From the NCBI GenBank assembly GCA_013823635.1, contig PNML01000006.1, positions 1 through 64,000 of the forward strand: DNA of 64,000 bases, written 5' to 3'. Made by a program: the position numbers and the translations under genes. Positions within the stretch are counted from its first letter, which is position 1, and every line of letters begins with the position of its first letter. The notes under the pieces were generated by a model. That model was not told the DNA's origin. It searched no databases and saw only the letters and a program-made list of their open reading frames with translations. Below are positions 10,223-19,623 of this stretch, in pieces. The stretch is from Polaromonas sp. (lineage in GTDB: Bacteria > Pseudomonadota > Gammaproteobacteria > Burkholderiales > Burkholderiaceae_C).

Positions 10223-10306
10223 GTCGGCAGGCCCATGGTGTGGCCGGTGGTTGCTGGAACCTGCGGGCGAACTCAGGCATCTACCCTGCCTGGACACAAG
10301 GATCCC

Positions 10307-11149
10307 ATGGCTGAAGAAATTATAGGTTTGGACGATTGGCTGCAAACGCCCCCGGGCAGGCGGCTGTTGTACTGGGAGCAGGCCCATTTGGCCCAGGCCG
10401 TGACCGACCTGTTTGGCTACAACGCCCTGCAATTGGGCATCCCCGAGCTCGATGCGCTGGAGGCCAACCGCATGCCCCACCGCTGGCTGGCGCTGACGCA
10501 CGCCCTCACCCCCACGGACGACCCGGTGCGCTTTCCGTTCCAGGGCCGTTCCACCGGCCTGGTGTGCGACCCGGCGGCCATGCCATTTCCGGCCGACAGC
10601 CTGGACCTGCTGGTGTTGCCCCACGCCCTGGAGTTGAGTGCGGACCCCCACGCCGCGCTGCGCGAGGCCGAGCGCGTGTTGCGCCCCGAGGGGCGGGTGG
10701 TCATCACTGGCCTGAACCCCCTGAGCCTGTGGGCGCTGCGCCAGCGCCAGGCCCGGGTGTGCGAGCGCCTGGGCCTGCAGCGGCTGGCGGCGTCTGCCCT
10801 GTACCTGCCCCAGGCGGGTGAGTTCATTGGCTACTGGCGCCTGCGCGACTGGTTGCGCTTGCTGGCTTTCGAGCAGGAGTCCGTGCAATTTGGCGTCTAC
10901 CAGCCTGCCGTGCGTACCGAGCGCTGGCTGCAGCGGTTTGACTGGATGGACGGCGTGGGCTCACGCTGGTGGCCCATCCTGGGCGCGGTGTACATGGTGG
11001 TGGCGGTCAAGCGGGTCAAAGGCATGCGTTGGCTCGGGCCGGCCTGGAAGCCGTTTCGCGCCGCCAACCACAGGGCCCCCGCGTCGGCGGTGGGGCGGCA
11101 GATGCGGGCACAGGCACAATCGCCAGCCCCACCACCACCCCACAGCTGA
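10307..11149 (+). CDS. Class I SAM-dependent methyltransferase
   Basis: LVLPHALELSADPHAALREAERVLRPEGRVVITGLNPLSLWALR; between gloB and rnhA. Confidence 0.85.
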   Translation: MAEEIIGLDDWLQTPPGRRLLYWEQAHLAQAVTDLFGYNALQLGIPELDALEANRMPHRWLALTHALTPTDDPVRFPFQGRSTGLVCDPAAMPFPADSLDLLVLPHALELSADPHAALREAERVLRPEGRVVITGLNPLSLWALRQRQARVCERLGLQRLAASALYLPQAGEFIGYWRLRDWLRLLAFEQESVQFGVYQPAVRTERWLQRFDWMDGVGSRWWPILGAVYMVVAVKRVKGMRWLGPAWKPFRAANHRAPASAVGRQMRAQAQSPAPPPPHS

Positions 11150-11161
11150 GGTCTTCACGTT

Positions 11162-11614
11162 TTGAACAAAGTGGTCATTTACACCGACGGCGCCTGCAAG
11201 GGCAACCCCGGCCCTGGCGGCTGGGGGGTGTTCCTGAAGTCCGGCGCGCACGAAAAAGAGCTGTGGGGCGGTGAAGCCGTGACCACCAACAACCGCATGG
11301 AGCTGATGGCCGTGATCGAGGCCCTTACAGCCCTCAAGCGCCCCTGCGACGTGGTGCTGTTTCTGGACAGCGAATACGTGCGCAAGGGCATCACCGAGTG
11401 GATACACGGCTGGAAGGCCAAGGGCTGGAAGACCGCCGCCAAGCAGCCGGTGAAAAACGCCGATCTGTGGCAGCGCCTGGATGCGCTGGTGGCCAACACC
11501 GGGCACCGCATTGAGTGGCGTTGGGTCAAAGGCCATGCCGGCGATCCTGGCAACGAGCGCGCCGATGCTCTGGCCAACCGGGGTGTACCCGGGGCCGCCA
11601 GCGGGAATCGATAA
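11162..11614 (+). CDS. rnhA: Ribonuclease HI (TTG start)
   Basis: [35 protein letters not shown]. Confidence 0.95.
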   Translation: MNKVVIYTDGACKGNPGPGGWGVFLKSGAHEKELWGGEAVTTNNRMELMAVIEALTALKRPCDVVLFLDSEYVRKGITEWIHGWKAKGWKTAAKQPVKNADLWQRLDALVANTGHRIEWRWVKGHAGDPGNERADALANRGVPGAASGNR

Positions 11615-11679
11615 ACCGGCACAATTTGCCGATGTCTGGCCGTCGCTGGCCAACCTTTCACGCGTTCAGTGGGCGTTCA

Positions 11680-13011
11680 ATGGCAAAAAAACACACGGTC
11701 TGGGCAGTGGCTGCCCTGGGTTTGGTGCTGGCATCGGGAGGGGCTTGGTGGGTGCAGCGCCATGGGCTGCCCGGCTTGGGTTCGGGGGCGGTGCCTGCTG
11801 CGGTTGGCCCTGGAGGCCCTGGCGCACCCGGTGCCCAGCCCGGTGCACGTCCGGGCGGCCCGGGCGGCACGCCAGGTGTGGAAGTGGCCAAGGTGGCCGT
11901 GGCCAGTTTGCAGGACGACGCCCAGGCCGTGGGCACGCTGCGCTCACGCCAGAGCGTGATGCTGCGCCCCGAGGTGGCCGGGCGGGTGTCGCGCATTGCC
12001 TTTGCCGACGGTGCCAGGGTCCACAAAGGTCAGTTGCTGGTGCAGCTCGACGATGTGCTGCAGCAGGCCGAACTGAGCCAGGCCCAGGCTCAGGTGTCGA
12101 TTGCCCGCGCCAACCTCACCCGCAACCGCGAACTGGTGGCCGAAAAATTTGTGGCCCCGCGTGTGGTGGAAGAAAGCCAGGCCGCTTTGCAAGTGGCCGA
12201 GGCCCAGCTGGCGCTGGCGCAGGCCCGGGTGGCGCGCATGCGCATCGTGGCCCCGTTTGATGGCACGGTGGGCATCCGCGTCGTCAACCTGGGTGACTAC
12301 GTGAAAGACGGGGCCGATCTGGTCAACCTGGAAGACGCCAGCAGCCTGTACGTGGACTTTCGCCTGCCCGAGCGTTACCAGGGCAAGCTGGCCGCCGGCC
12401 AGCCCGTGAAGGTGGAGCTGGATGCGTTGCCGGGCCGCAGCTTCCAGGCCAAGGTGGTGGCCCTGGACCCGCTGGTGGACGCCAATGGCCGCTCGTTGGC
12501 GGTGAGGGCTTTGTTGCCCGCGCAGCCCGGTTCGCCCTTGCGCCCCGGCATGTTTGCCCGCACCACCACGGTGTTTGCGGTGAATGAGCGTGCGCTGACG
12601 GTGCCTGAAGAGGCCATTGTTCCCCAGGGTGGCAAGCAGTTTGTGTTTGTGCTGACCCCCGAGGGTGAGGGCGAGGCGCGCAAACTGCTGTCGAAAAAAG
12701 TGGAGGTGACGCTGGGCGTGCGCCGCGCCTCCACCGTGCAGGTGGTTCAGGGGCTGAACGAGGGCGACACCGTGGTGGTGGCCGGCCAGCAGCGCCTGCA
12801 AAAAGACGGCACCGCCGTGAGGGTGGTGGACATGTCAGCCCAACGCGGTCCGCGCAAGGGCGGCGGTGGCCCAGGCCCGGGCGGGAAACCAGGAGATGCT
12901 CCTGAAGGAGTAGCTGAAAAGTCAATGAATAAAAGCGCTGAAGGCGGAAATGATGTGAAAAATCAGGCCGCAACAGCCCCTGCACCCCCAGCAGCACCCG
13001 CCAAACCCTGA
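11680..13011 (+). CDS. RND efflux periplasmic adaptor (membrane fusion protein)
   Basis: LRSRQSVMLRPEVAGRVSRIAFADGARVHKGQLLVQLDD...; followed by RND permease. Confidence 0.92.
   Translation: MAKKHTVWAVAALGLVLASGGAWWVQRHGLPGLGSGAVPAAVGPGGPGAPGAQPGARPGGPGGTPGVEVAKVAVASLQDDAQAVGTLRSRQSVMLRPEVAGRVSRIAFADGARVHKGQLLVQLDDVLQQAELSQAQAQVSIARANLTRNRELVAEKFVAPRVVEESQAALQVAEAQLALAQARVARMRIVAPFDGTVGIRVVNLGDYVKDGADLVNLEDASSLYVDFRLPERYQGKLAAGQPVKVELDALPGRSFQAKVVALDPLVDANGRSLAVRALLPAQPGSPLRPGMFARTTTVFAVNERALTVPEEAIVPQGGKQFVFVLTPEGEGEARKLLSKKVEVTLGVRRASTVQVVQGLNEGDTVVVAGQQRLQKDGTAVRVVDMSAQRGPRKGGGGPGPGGKPGDAPEGVAEKSMNKSAEGGNDVKNQAATAPAPPAAPAKP
12910..12965 (-). repeat. Dispersed repeat family member b (in frame inside RND adaptor)
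   Basis: Minus strand: CGCCTTCAGCGCTTTTATTCATTGACTTTTCAGCTACT. Confidence 0.6.
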
Positions 13012-13022
13012 CGGAGCCGGCC

Positions 13023-16000
13023 ATGCAATTGCCTGAAATTTCCATCCGCCGCCCGGTGTTTGCCACCGTGCTGTCGCTGTTGGTGTTGCTGGTGGGCTGG
13101 GTGTCGTTCAACGGTCTGCCGGTGCGCGAGTACCCCAAGATCGACGAGCCCGTGGTCACGGTCACCACCCGGCTGGCGGGGGCGTCCAGCGAGGTGATCG
13201 AGTCGCAGCTGACCAAGGTCATCGAGGACTCGGTGGCGGGCATCGAGGGGGTGGACGTCATCACCTCGGTCAGCCGCCAGGAGCAGAGCCAGATCACCGT
13301 CAAGTTCAAGCTGGAGCGCAACCCCGACGCCGCCGCCGCCGATGTGCGCGACAAGGTCAGCCGCGTGCGCCAGAAGCTGCCGCAGGACATCGACGAGCCG
13401 GTCATTGCCAAGGTCGAGGCCGATGCCTTCCCCGTCATCTGGCTGGCGCTGAGCTCGGACACGCACGACGCGCTGCAGTTGTCCGACTTCGCCAATCGCC
13501 TGGCCAAACCCGTGCTGCAAACCGCCCCTGGTGCGGCCGACGTGCGGGTGTACGGCGAGCGCCGCTACAGCATGCGCGTGTGGCTGGACCCCGACCGCCT
13601 GGCCGCTTACCGGCTGACCGTGCAGGACGTGGAAGACGCCCTTCGCCGCAACAACCTGGAAGTGCCCGCGGGGCGCATCGAGAGCGGCCAGCGCGAGTTC
13701 AACGTCACGGCGGCCACCGACTTGCAGCGCGCGGGCGAGTTTTCGCAAATGACCATCAAAACCGTCAACGGCCTGCCCATCCGCTTGCTGGACGTGGCGC
13801 GGGTCAAGGAAGGGCCACAGGACGAGCGCACCTCCGTGCGCCTGAACGGGCGCGACGCCATTTCGCTGGGCGTGATCCGCCAGGCCACGGCCAACCCGCT
13901 GGTGTTGTCGGCGGGCGTGCGCGAGCGCCTGGACAAGGTGCGCGCCGATTTGCCGCCCGGTATCAGCGTGGACGTGGCCAACGACAACTCGGTGTTCATC
14001 GACCGCTCCATCAAGGCCGTGTACCAGACCATCCTTGAGGCCGTGGTGCTGGTGGCGCTGGTCATTTTTGTGTTTTTGCGCACGCTGCGCGCGTCCATCA
14101 TCCCGCTGGTGACCATCCCGGTGAGCCTGATCGGCACCTTCGCGCTGATGGCGCTGTTTGGTTTTTCCATCAACACCCTCACGCTGCTGGCGCTGGTGCT
14201 GGCCATTGGCCTGGTGGTGGACGACGCCATTGTGGTGCTGGAGAACATCTACCGCTACATCGAAGAGGGCCTGGCCCCGGTGGAGGCTGCCATCAAGGGG
14301 GCCAGGGAAATTGGCTTTGCCGTGGTGGCCATGACGCTGACGCTGGCGGCGGTGTATGCGCCGCTGGCCTTCACGCCGGGGCGCACCGGCCGCCTGTTTG
14401 CCGAGTTTGCGCTGGCGCTGGCCGGGGCGGTGGTGGTCTCGGGCTTCGTGGCGCTGACGCTCTCGCCCATGATGTGCAGCAAGCTGCTCAAGCACAACCC
14501 CCAACCCGGCCGCTTTGACCGGGGCATGGAGGCGGTGCTCAACGCCATCACCCGTGGCTACGCGCGCCTGTTGGGCTGGGCACTGGGCGCGCGCTGGCTG
14601 GTGCTGCTGGTCATGCTGGGCAGCGCCGGGGGCACCTGGTGGCTGTTGAAGGACATCAAGCAGGAGCTGGCCCCCATTGAAGACCGGGGCGTCATCCTGA
14701 CCGTCATCAACGGGCCCGATGGCGCCACCATGAACTACACCCGCAAGTACGCCGAGGCCATTGAAAAAATGGGGCAGGAGTACACCGAGTTTGACCGCGT
14801 GTTCAGCATCGTGGGCAACCCCACCGTGGCCCAGGCCAACGTGTTTTTGCGCGCCCGACCTTGGGAAGACCGCGAGAAAAACACCCAGACCCTGGCGCGT
14901 GAACTCACGCCGCGCATTGCCGGGCTGCCCGGGGTGAGCGCATTTCCCATCACGCCACCGTCCCTGGGGCAGGGCTTTCGGGAGCGGCCCATCAACTACG
15001 TCATCGTCACATCGGACAGTTACGAAAACCTGTCCCGTGTGGTGCGCAAGTTCCAGGACGAGCTGGCCAAAAACCCCGGCTTTGTGCAGGTGGACACCGA
15101 CCTGCGCCTGAACAAGCCCGAAATCCGCATGGACGTGGACCGCGAGCGCGCCGCTGACATGGGCGTGAGCGTGGACGTCATTGCCCGAACGGTGCAAACC
15201 ATGCTGGGCGGGCGCATCGTCACGCGCTACAAAAAGGACGGTGAGCAGTACGACGTGGTGGTGCAGACCGAGAGCAGCCAGCGCAACGCGCCCGATGACA
15301 TCGACAAACTCTTTGTGCGGGGCCGCAACGACACCATGATTCCGCTGGCCGCGCTCGTCAAAACCCGCGAGGTGGTGGTGCCCCGCGACCTGAACCACTT
15401 TGGCCAGCGCCGCAGTGCCAGCATCACCGCCAACCTGGCGCCCGACCTGGCCCTGGGCGAAGCACTGACGCAGATGGACGCCATTGCCAAGCAGGTGCTG
15501 CCCGCTGGCTACACCACCGACCTGAACGGCCAGAGCCGCGAGTTCCGCGACTCGTCGGGCTCGCTGGCCATTGTGTTTGTGCTGGCGCTGCTGTTCATTT
15601 ACCTGGTGCTGGCCGCGCAATTCGAGAGCTTTGTGGACCCCTTCATCATCATGCTCAGCGTGCCGCTGTCCATGCTGGGGGCGCTGCTGGCGCTCAAACT
15701 CACGGGCGGCACGCTCAATGTGTTCAGCCAGATCGGCCTCATCACGCTGGTGGGGCTGATCACCAAGCACGGCATTTTGATTGTGGAGTTTGCCAACCAG
15801 CTGCAGGAGCAGGGGCAGAGCAAGCTGGCCGCCGTCAGGGCGTCCGCCGCGCAGCGCCTGCGCCCCATTTTGATGACCACGGGCGCCATGGTGCTGGGCT
15901 CGGTGCCGCTGGCGCTGGCCACGGGCGCCGGGGCCGAAAGCCGCCAGCAAATCGGCTGGGTCATTGTGGGCGGCATGAGCCTGGGCACCCTGCTGACCAT

Positions 16001-16118
16001 TTTTGTGGTGCCCACCATGTACTCGTTGCTGGCGCGCACCCATTCGCACGGTGGGGTGGCCGCTGAGCCAGGGGCGCACACCGTGCCCGCCACGCCGGCA
16101 GTGGGGCAGAAAGCTTGA
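13023..16118 (+). CDS. RND (HAE1-type) multidrug efflux permease
   Basis: MQLPEISIRRPVFATVLSLLVLLVGWVSFNGLPVREYPKIDEPVV; 1031 aa. Confidence 0.94.
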   Translation: MQLPEISIRRPVFATVLSLLVLLVGWVSFNGLPVREYPKIDEPVVTVTTRLAGASSEVIESQLTKVIEDSVAGIEGVDVITSVSRQEQSQITVKFKLERNPDAAAADVRDKVSRVRQKLPQDIDEPVIAKVEADAFPVIWLALSSDTHDALQLSDFANRLAKPVLQTAPGAADVRVYGERRYSMRVWLDPDRLAAYRLTVQDVEDALRRNNLEVPAGRIESGQREFNVTAATDLQRAGEFSQMTIKTVNGLPIRLLDVARVKEGPQDERTSVRLNGRDAISLGVIRQATANPLVLSAGVRERLDKVRADLPPGISVDVANDNSVFIDRSIKAVYQTILEAVVLVALVIFVFLRTLRASIIPLVTIPVSLIGTFALMALFGFSINTLTLLALVLAIGLVVDDAIVVLENIYRYIEEGLAPVEAAIKGAREIGFAVVAMTLTLAAVYAPLAFTPGRTGRLFAEFALALAGAVVVSGFVALTLSPMMCSKLLKHNPQPGRFDRGMEAVLNAITRGYARLLGWALGARWLVLLVMLGSAGGTWWLLKDIKQELAPIEDRGVILTVINGPDGATMNYTRKYAEAIEKMGQEYTEFDRVFSIVGNPTVAQANVFLRARPWEDREKNTQTLARELTPRIAGLPGVSAFPITPPSLGQGFRERPINYVIVTSDSYENLSRVVRKFQDELAKNPGFVQVDTDLRLNKPEIRMDVDRERAADMGVSVDVIARTVQTMLGGRIVTRYKKDGEQYDVVVQTESSQRNAPDDIDKLFVRGRNDTMIPLAALVKTREVVVPRDLNHFGQRRSASITANLAPDLALGEALTQMDAIAKQVLPAGYTTDLNGQSREFRDSSGSLAIVFVLALLFIYLVLAAQFESFVDPFIIMLSVPLSMLGALLALKLTGGTLNVFSQIGLITLVGLITKHGILIVEFANQLQEQGQSKLAAVRASAAQRLRPILMTTGAMVLGSVPLALATGAGAESRQQIGWVIVGGMSLGTLLTIFVVPTMYSLLARTHSHGGVAAEPGAHTVPATPAVGQKA

Positions 16119-16212
16119 TGCGGCGCAAAGCGCCTCGGCCGACCGCTCCGTAACATGGGCTTTGGCCCGCCCCTGCGCTGTGGGGTTGCGGGTCCTTTGC
16201 TGGAGCGCGCCC

Positions 16213-17619
16213 ATGGACACTGTGTTTGATTCCCTGTTGCTGGCGCAGGCCATGGCCGATGTGGGTGCCGCCACGCACGCCAGCCAAGCCGCTTTGAGCG
16301 CCTGGCAGCACCAGCGCCTGGGTGCCGTGCTGGCCCACGCGCGCCGGGCCTCCGCCCTGTACCGCGAACGCCTGCAGGGCGTTGATGCGGCCACCGGTGC
16401 CCCATGCCCGCACTTTGACCTGCTCGCCCGCATGGCCCCTGTCACACGGGGTGAACTCATGGCCCGCTTTGACGAGTGGGTGACAGACCCCGGGCTGACG
16501 CTGGAGGGGCTCACGGCCTTCCTGGCCGACACGGCGCACATTGGGGCGGTCTACCAGAACAAATACCTGGTGTGGGAAAGCTCGGGCACCGGCGGTTCAC
16601 CGGGTGTGTTTGTGCAGGACGCCCGCTGCATGGCGGTGTACGACGCGCTGGAAACCCTGCGCCAGCCACTGGGAACCCCCTGGCAGCGCCTGGTGGATCC
16701 CATGGGCCTGACCCAGCGGCTGGCCCTGGTGGGCGCCACACAGGGGCACTTTGCCAGCCTGGTGTCGTTTGAGCGGCTGCGTGCCGTGCAGCCCTGGCGG
16801 GCGGGCGGTGTGGCCAGTTGCTCCATCCTGCAGCCCACGGCCGCCCTGGTGGCGGAGTTGCACGCGTTTGCGCCCAACGTGCTGGCCACCTACCCGACGG
16901 CGGCCGTCATGCTGGCCGAAGAGGCCCGTCAGGGGCGCTTTCGCCCGCAGCTGCGGGAGGTGTTGACCGGCGGTGAAACCCTCACCCCCGCCATGCGCCT
17001 GCACATCGAAACCCATTTGCACGCCCCGGTGCGGCACAGCTACGGGAGTTCGGAGTTTTTGCCCATGGGCTGGGAGTGCCCACATGGCCACATGCACCTG
17101 AACACCGACTGGCTGCTGCTGGAGCCGGTGGATGAGCACCACCGCCCGGTGCCGCCCGGCCAGGCGTCTGCCTCGGTGCTGCTGACCAGCCTGGTCAACA
17201 CCGTGCAGCCGCTCATCCGCTACGAAATGGGCGACCACGTCACCTTCTCGACCGAAGGCTGCGCCTGCGGCTCACCGTTTCCGGTGGTGAGCGTGCTGGG
17301 CCGTCGCGACGATGTGCTGCGGCTCAGGGGGGGCGACGGCACGGTTCCCCTGCTGCCGCTGGCCGTGTCCACAGTGCTGGAGGAGCAGGCGGGGCTGTTC
17401 GACTTCCAGGTGCGCCAGCGCAACGACCACACCCTGGTGCTGTGTTTGCCCGGGCGGGGTGAGGCCGCCGCGCAGGCCCTGGCCCGCGGTTGCGCCGCAC
17501 TGGCCGCCTTTGCCACGGCGCAGGGTGCCCGGGACACGCAGGTCAAAGGTGAGCTGGGCCACACCACGCCGCGTGGGCACAGCGGCAAGTGCTGCCGCAT
17601 CATGCCCTTGGCGCACTGA
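16213..17619 (+). CDS. F390 synthetase/phenylacetate-CoA ligase-like adenylate-forming protein
   Basis: YLVWESSGTGGSPGVFVQD, YGSSEFLPMGWEC; ANL-like motifs. Confidence 0.7.
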   Translation: MDTVFDSLLLAQAMADVGAATHASQAALSAWQHQRLGAVLAHARRASALYRERLQGVDAATGAPCPHFDLLARMAPVTRGELMARFDEWVTDPGLTLEGLTAFLADTAHIGAVYQNKYLVWESSGTGGSPGVFVQDARCMAVYDALETLRQPLGTPWQRLVDPMGLTQRLALVGATQGHFASLVSFERLRAVQPWRAGGVASCSILQPTAALVAELHAFAPNVLATYPTAAVMLAEEARQGRFRPQLREVLTGGETLTPAMRLHIETHLHAPVRHSYGSSEFLPMGWECPHGHMHLNTDWLLLEPVDEHHRPVPPGQASASVLLTSLVNTVQPLIRYEMGDHVTFSTEGCACGSPFPVVSVLGRRDDVLRLRGGDGTVPLLPLAVSTVLEEQAGLFDFQVRQRNDHTLVLCLPGRGEAAAQALARGCAALAAFATAQGARDTQVKGELGHTTPRGHSGKCCRIMPLAH

Positions 17620-17750
17620 CGGTGCGTGGGGGAGTGAATCCCCATCAAATTTCCGAAAAACCAGAATGTTGGTGACATAAATGCTGGTTTATCCGGTGTG
17701 TCATCTGTCACAAGATGCCCCCTCATTGATTGACCGAGAAGGAATATCCC

Positions 17751-18170
17751 ATGTGGCACGCCCTGGTGTGGCTGGTGGTGGTGGCGTTGTTGTTGGCATG
17801 GACCCTGGCGGCCTGGCTGGCCCATGCGGTGGTCGGGTGGGCGGCTGGTGTGTCCCCGGAGCAACTGGCCGAAGCGGGCCAGAACGCCGGGGCCGTGGCG
17901 CAGCAGCTGGGCCAGTTGCCCCTGGTTCAGTGGATGCTGGCGTGGTGGCCGGCAGGTGCCGCAGAGGCCTGGGCCGCCGCGGTGGCACTGGTGTTGCCAT
18001 GGATGCAGGCCCTGGTCACGCACCTGCCGTCTGTGATGGGCTGGTTGTCGCCCGTGGTGTGGGTGCTGTGGGCGCTGGGGGTGCTGGTCTTGCTGCTGTC
18101 GGGCGCAGGGGGCAGCGCGGTCGTGCACCTGCTGCGCCAGCGTGTCCCGCCACGTGCTGTTGGAAATTGA
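17751..18170 (+). CDS. Hypothetical membrane protein
   Basis: Two to three hydrophobic segments; no recognised family. Confidence 0.6.
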   Translation: MWHALVWLVVVALLLAWTLAAWLAHAVVGWAAGVSPEQLAEAGQNAGAVAQQLGQLPLVQWMLAWWPAGAAEAWAAAVALVLPWMQALVTHLPSVMGWLSPVVWVLWALGVLVLLLSGAGGSAVVHLLRQRVPPRAVGN

Positions 18171-18189
18171 AGCAAACAAAGGACTGAAC

Positions 18190-18987
18190 ATGAGCGCACA
18201 AACCATGCTGGAGCAACTGCTCCGAAGCGGCATCAGCCTGTTCGAGGGCAAACCGGCGCCCTCCACGGGTGTGGCGCGTCCACCCGGCACCGGCGTGCCC
18301 CTGCAGTGGGGTCAACTGGCCGCCGGTGGCGCGGTGGGTGGTGCCTTGGGTTTGCTCATCGGGAGCAAACGCGGGCGCAAGATGGGCGGCAAAGCCCTCC
18401 AGTACGGCGGCCTGGCGGCACTGGGCTTTGCCGCCTACAAGACCTACCAGCACTGGCAAGCCCAGCAGGCCCAGTCCGGTAGCCACCCCTCCCCAGCGGG
18501 TGCGGGGGGGGCGGGGGCTGCCGCCGCCACCGGGTCGTCGGCCATGTGGCGAGGGTCTGGGGCCGCTGCAGGGTCGGCGGCTCCGGCCGACAACCCCTGG
18601 TCGGGCGGGATGCAGCCGGCATTGCCCGCGCCCGAGGTGGAGCTGCACAGTCGTCTCATGCTCAAGGCCATGGTGGCGGCCGCCAAGGCCGATGGCCATG
18701 TGGACGAACAGGAGACCCGCCTGATCGAGGCGGAACTGCAGCGCCAGGCGGCCGACGGCGACGACCGCGACTGGCTGCTGCAGGAGCTGAAGCGCCCGCT
18801 GGACCCTGCGGAGGTGGCCCAGGCGGCAGCAGGGCCTGTGCAGGCCGCCGAGATGTACCTGGCCAGTTTGCTGGTGGCGGACGACACCAGCTTCATGGAG
18901 CGCGCCTACCTCGACGAGCTGGCTCGTCAGCTGGGCTTGCCCGAGGCGCTCAAGCGCGACCTGGAGGCGCAGGCGCACAACGCCTGA
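18190..18987 (+). CDS. DUF533/TerB-like (YebE-type) membrane protein
   Basis: LMLKAMVAAAKADGHVDEQETRLIEAELQ; GGLAALGFAAYKTYQHW. Confidence 0.8.
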   Translation: MSAQTMLEQLLRSGISLFEGKPAPSTGVARPPGTGVPLQWGQLAAGGAVGGALGLLIGSKRGRKMGGKALQYGGLAALGFAAYKTYQHWQAQQAQSGSHPSPAGAGGAGAAAATGSSAMWRGSGAAAGSAAPADNPWSGGMQPALPAPEVELHSRLMLKAMVAAAKADGHVDEQETRLIEAELQRQAADGDDRDWLLQELKRPLDPAEVAQAAAGPVQAAEMYLASLLVADDTSFMERAYLDELARQLGLPEALKRDLEAQAHNA

Positions 18988-19015
18988 GCCTGTGCGCGGC
19001 TGCCGGGGTGTGGCC

Positions 19016-19468
19016 TCAGCGGCCTTTCAGGAACTGCTCGGCCAGACCCGCCAGGCTGCCCAGGTTACCCAGGCCACCCGCTCCGTTGTCGGCGGGCACT
19101 TGGCCTTGCGGGGTGAGCTGGTCGATGAGCATGGGCAGAAATTGCGCCACCAGCTGCGCGATCTGGGGCGAGTTGCCCCCAAATTTGGCCGCCAGCAGTT
19201 GCAAGGTATCGGGTCCAAAGGCCTGGGTGACCTGGTTGGCCGACAGGGGCATGTTGGCCCCGGTGCCCACCCATGACTGGGCTGCTTCACCCATGCCCTG
19301 GCCCTGAAATTTTTCCAATATGCCCGACAAGCCACCCGACTGCTGCAGCAGCTCACCCACCATGCCCATGGCGTCCATGCCCTGGCCGCCTGCCATCCCG
19401 CTGGTGTTCTGCATGCCACCCGATGCCGCCTGTGCCGCTGCGCCCAACAATGAATCCATCAATCCCAT
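19016..19468 (-). CDS. YidB/DUF937 family protein
   Basis: MGLMDSLLGAAAQAASGG...GLSGILEKFQGQGMGEAAQSWVGTGANMPLS. Confidence 0.82.
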   Translation of the reverse strand: MGLMDSLLGAAAQAASGGMQNTSGMAGGQGMDAMGMVGELLQQSGGLSGILEKFQGQGMGEAAQSWVGTGANMPLSANQVTQAFGPDTLQLLAAKFGGNSPQIAQLVAQFLPMLIDQLTPQGQVPADNGAGGLGNLGSLAGLAEQFLKGR

Positions 19469-19623
19469 GCTTTTTCTCCTGGCTGGTTACGAAAAAGGAC
19501 CACCTGTTGAATGTTCGACAGGGGTGCTGGTTGCATTTTGACGGCAGAAGGTGGTCATTTTTCTGAAAATGGCCTGAAAAAACAGCAGAAGCAGGCAAAA
19601 GCCACGTTTTTGGGTGATGGGAG

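Noticed and set aside
12963-16541. 1192-aa minus-strand ORF opposite the RND permease
   Set aside because: His/Gln/Arg-rich antisense translation of a well-supported RND gene; typical high-GC shadow ORF
17660-17715. ATAAA-TGCTGG-TTTAT and GTGACA...TGTCAC inverted segments before the 146-aa gene
   Set aside because: Short and imperfect; insufficient to claim a regulatory site
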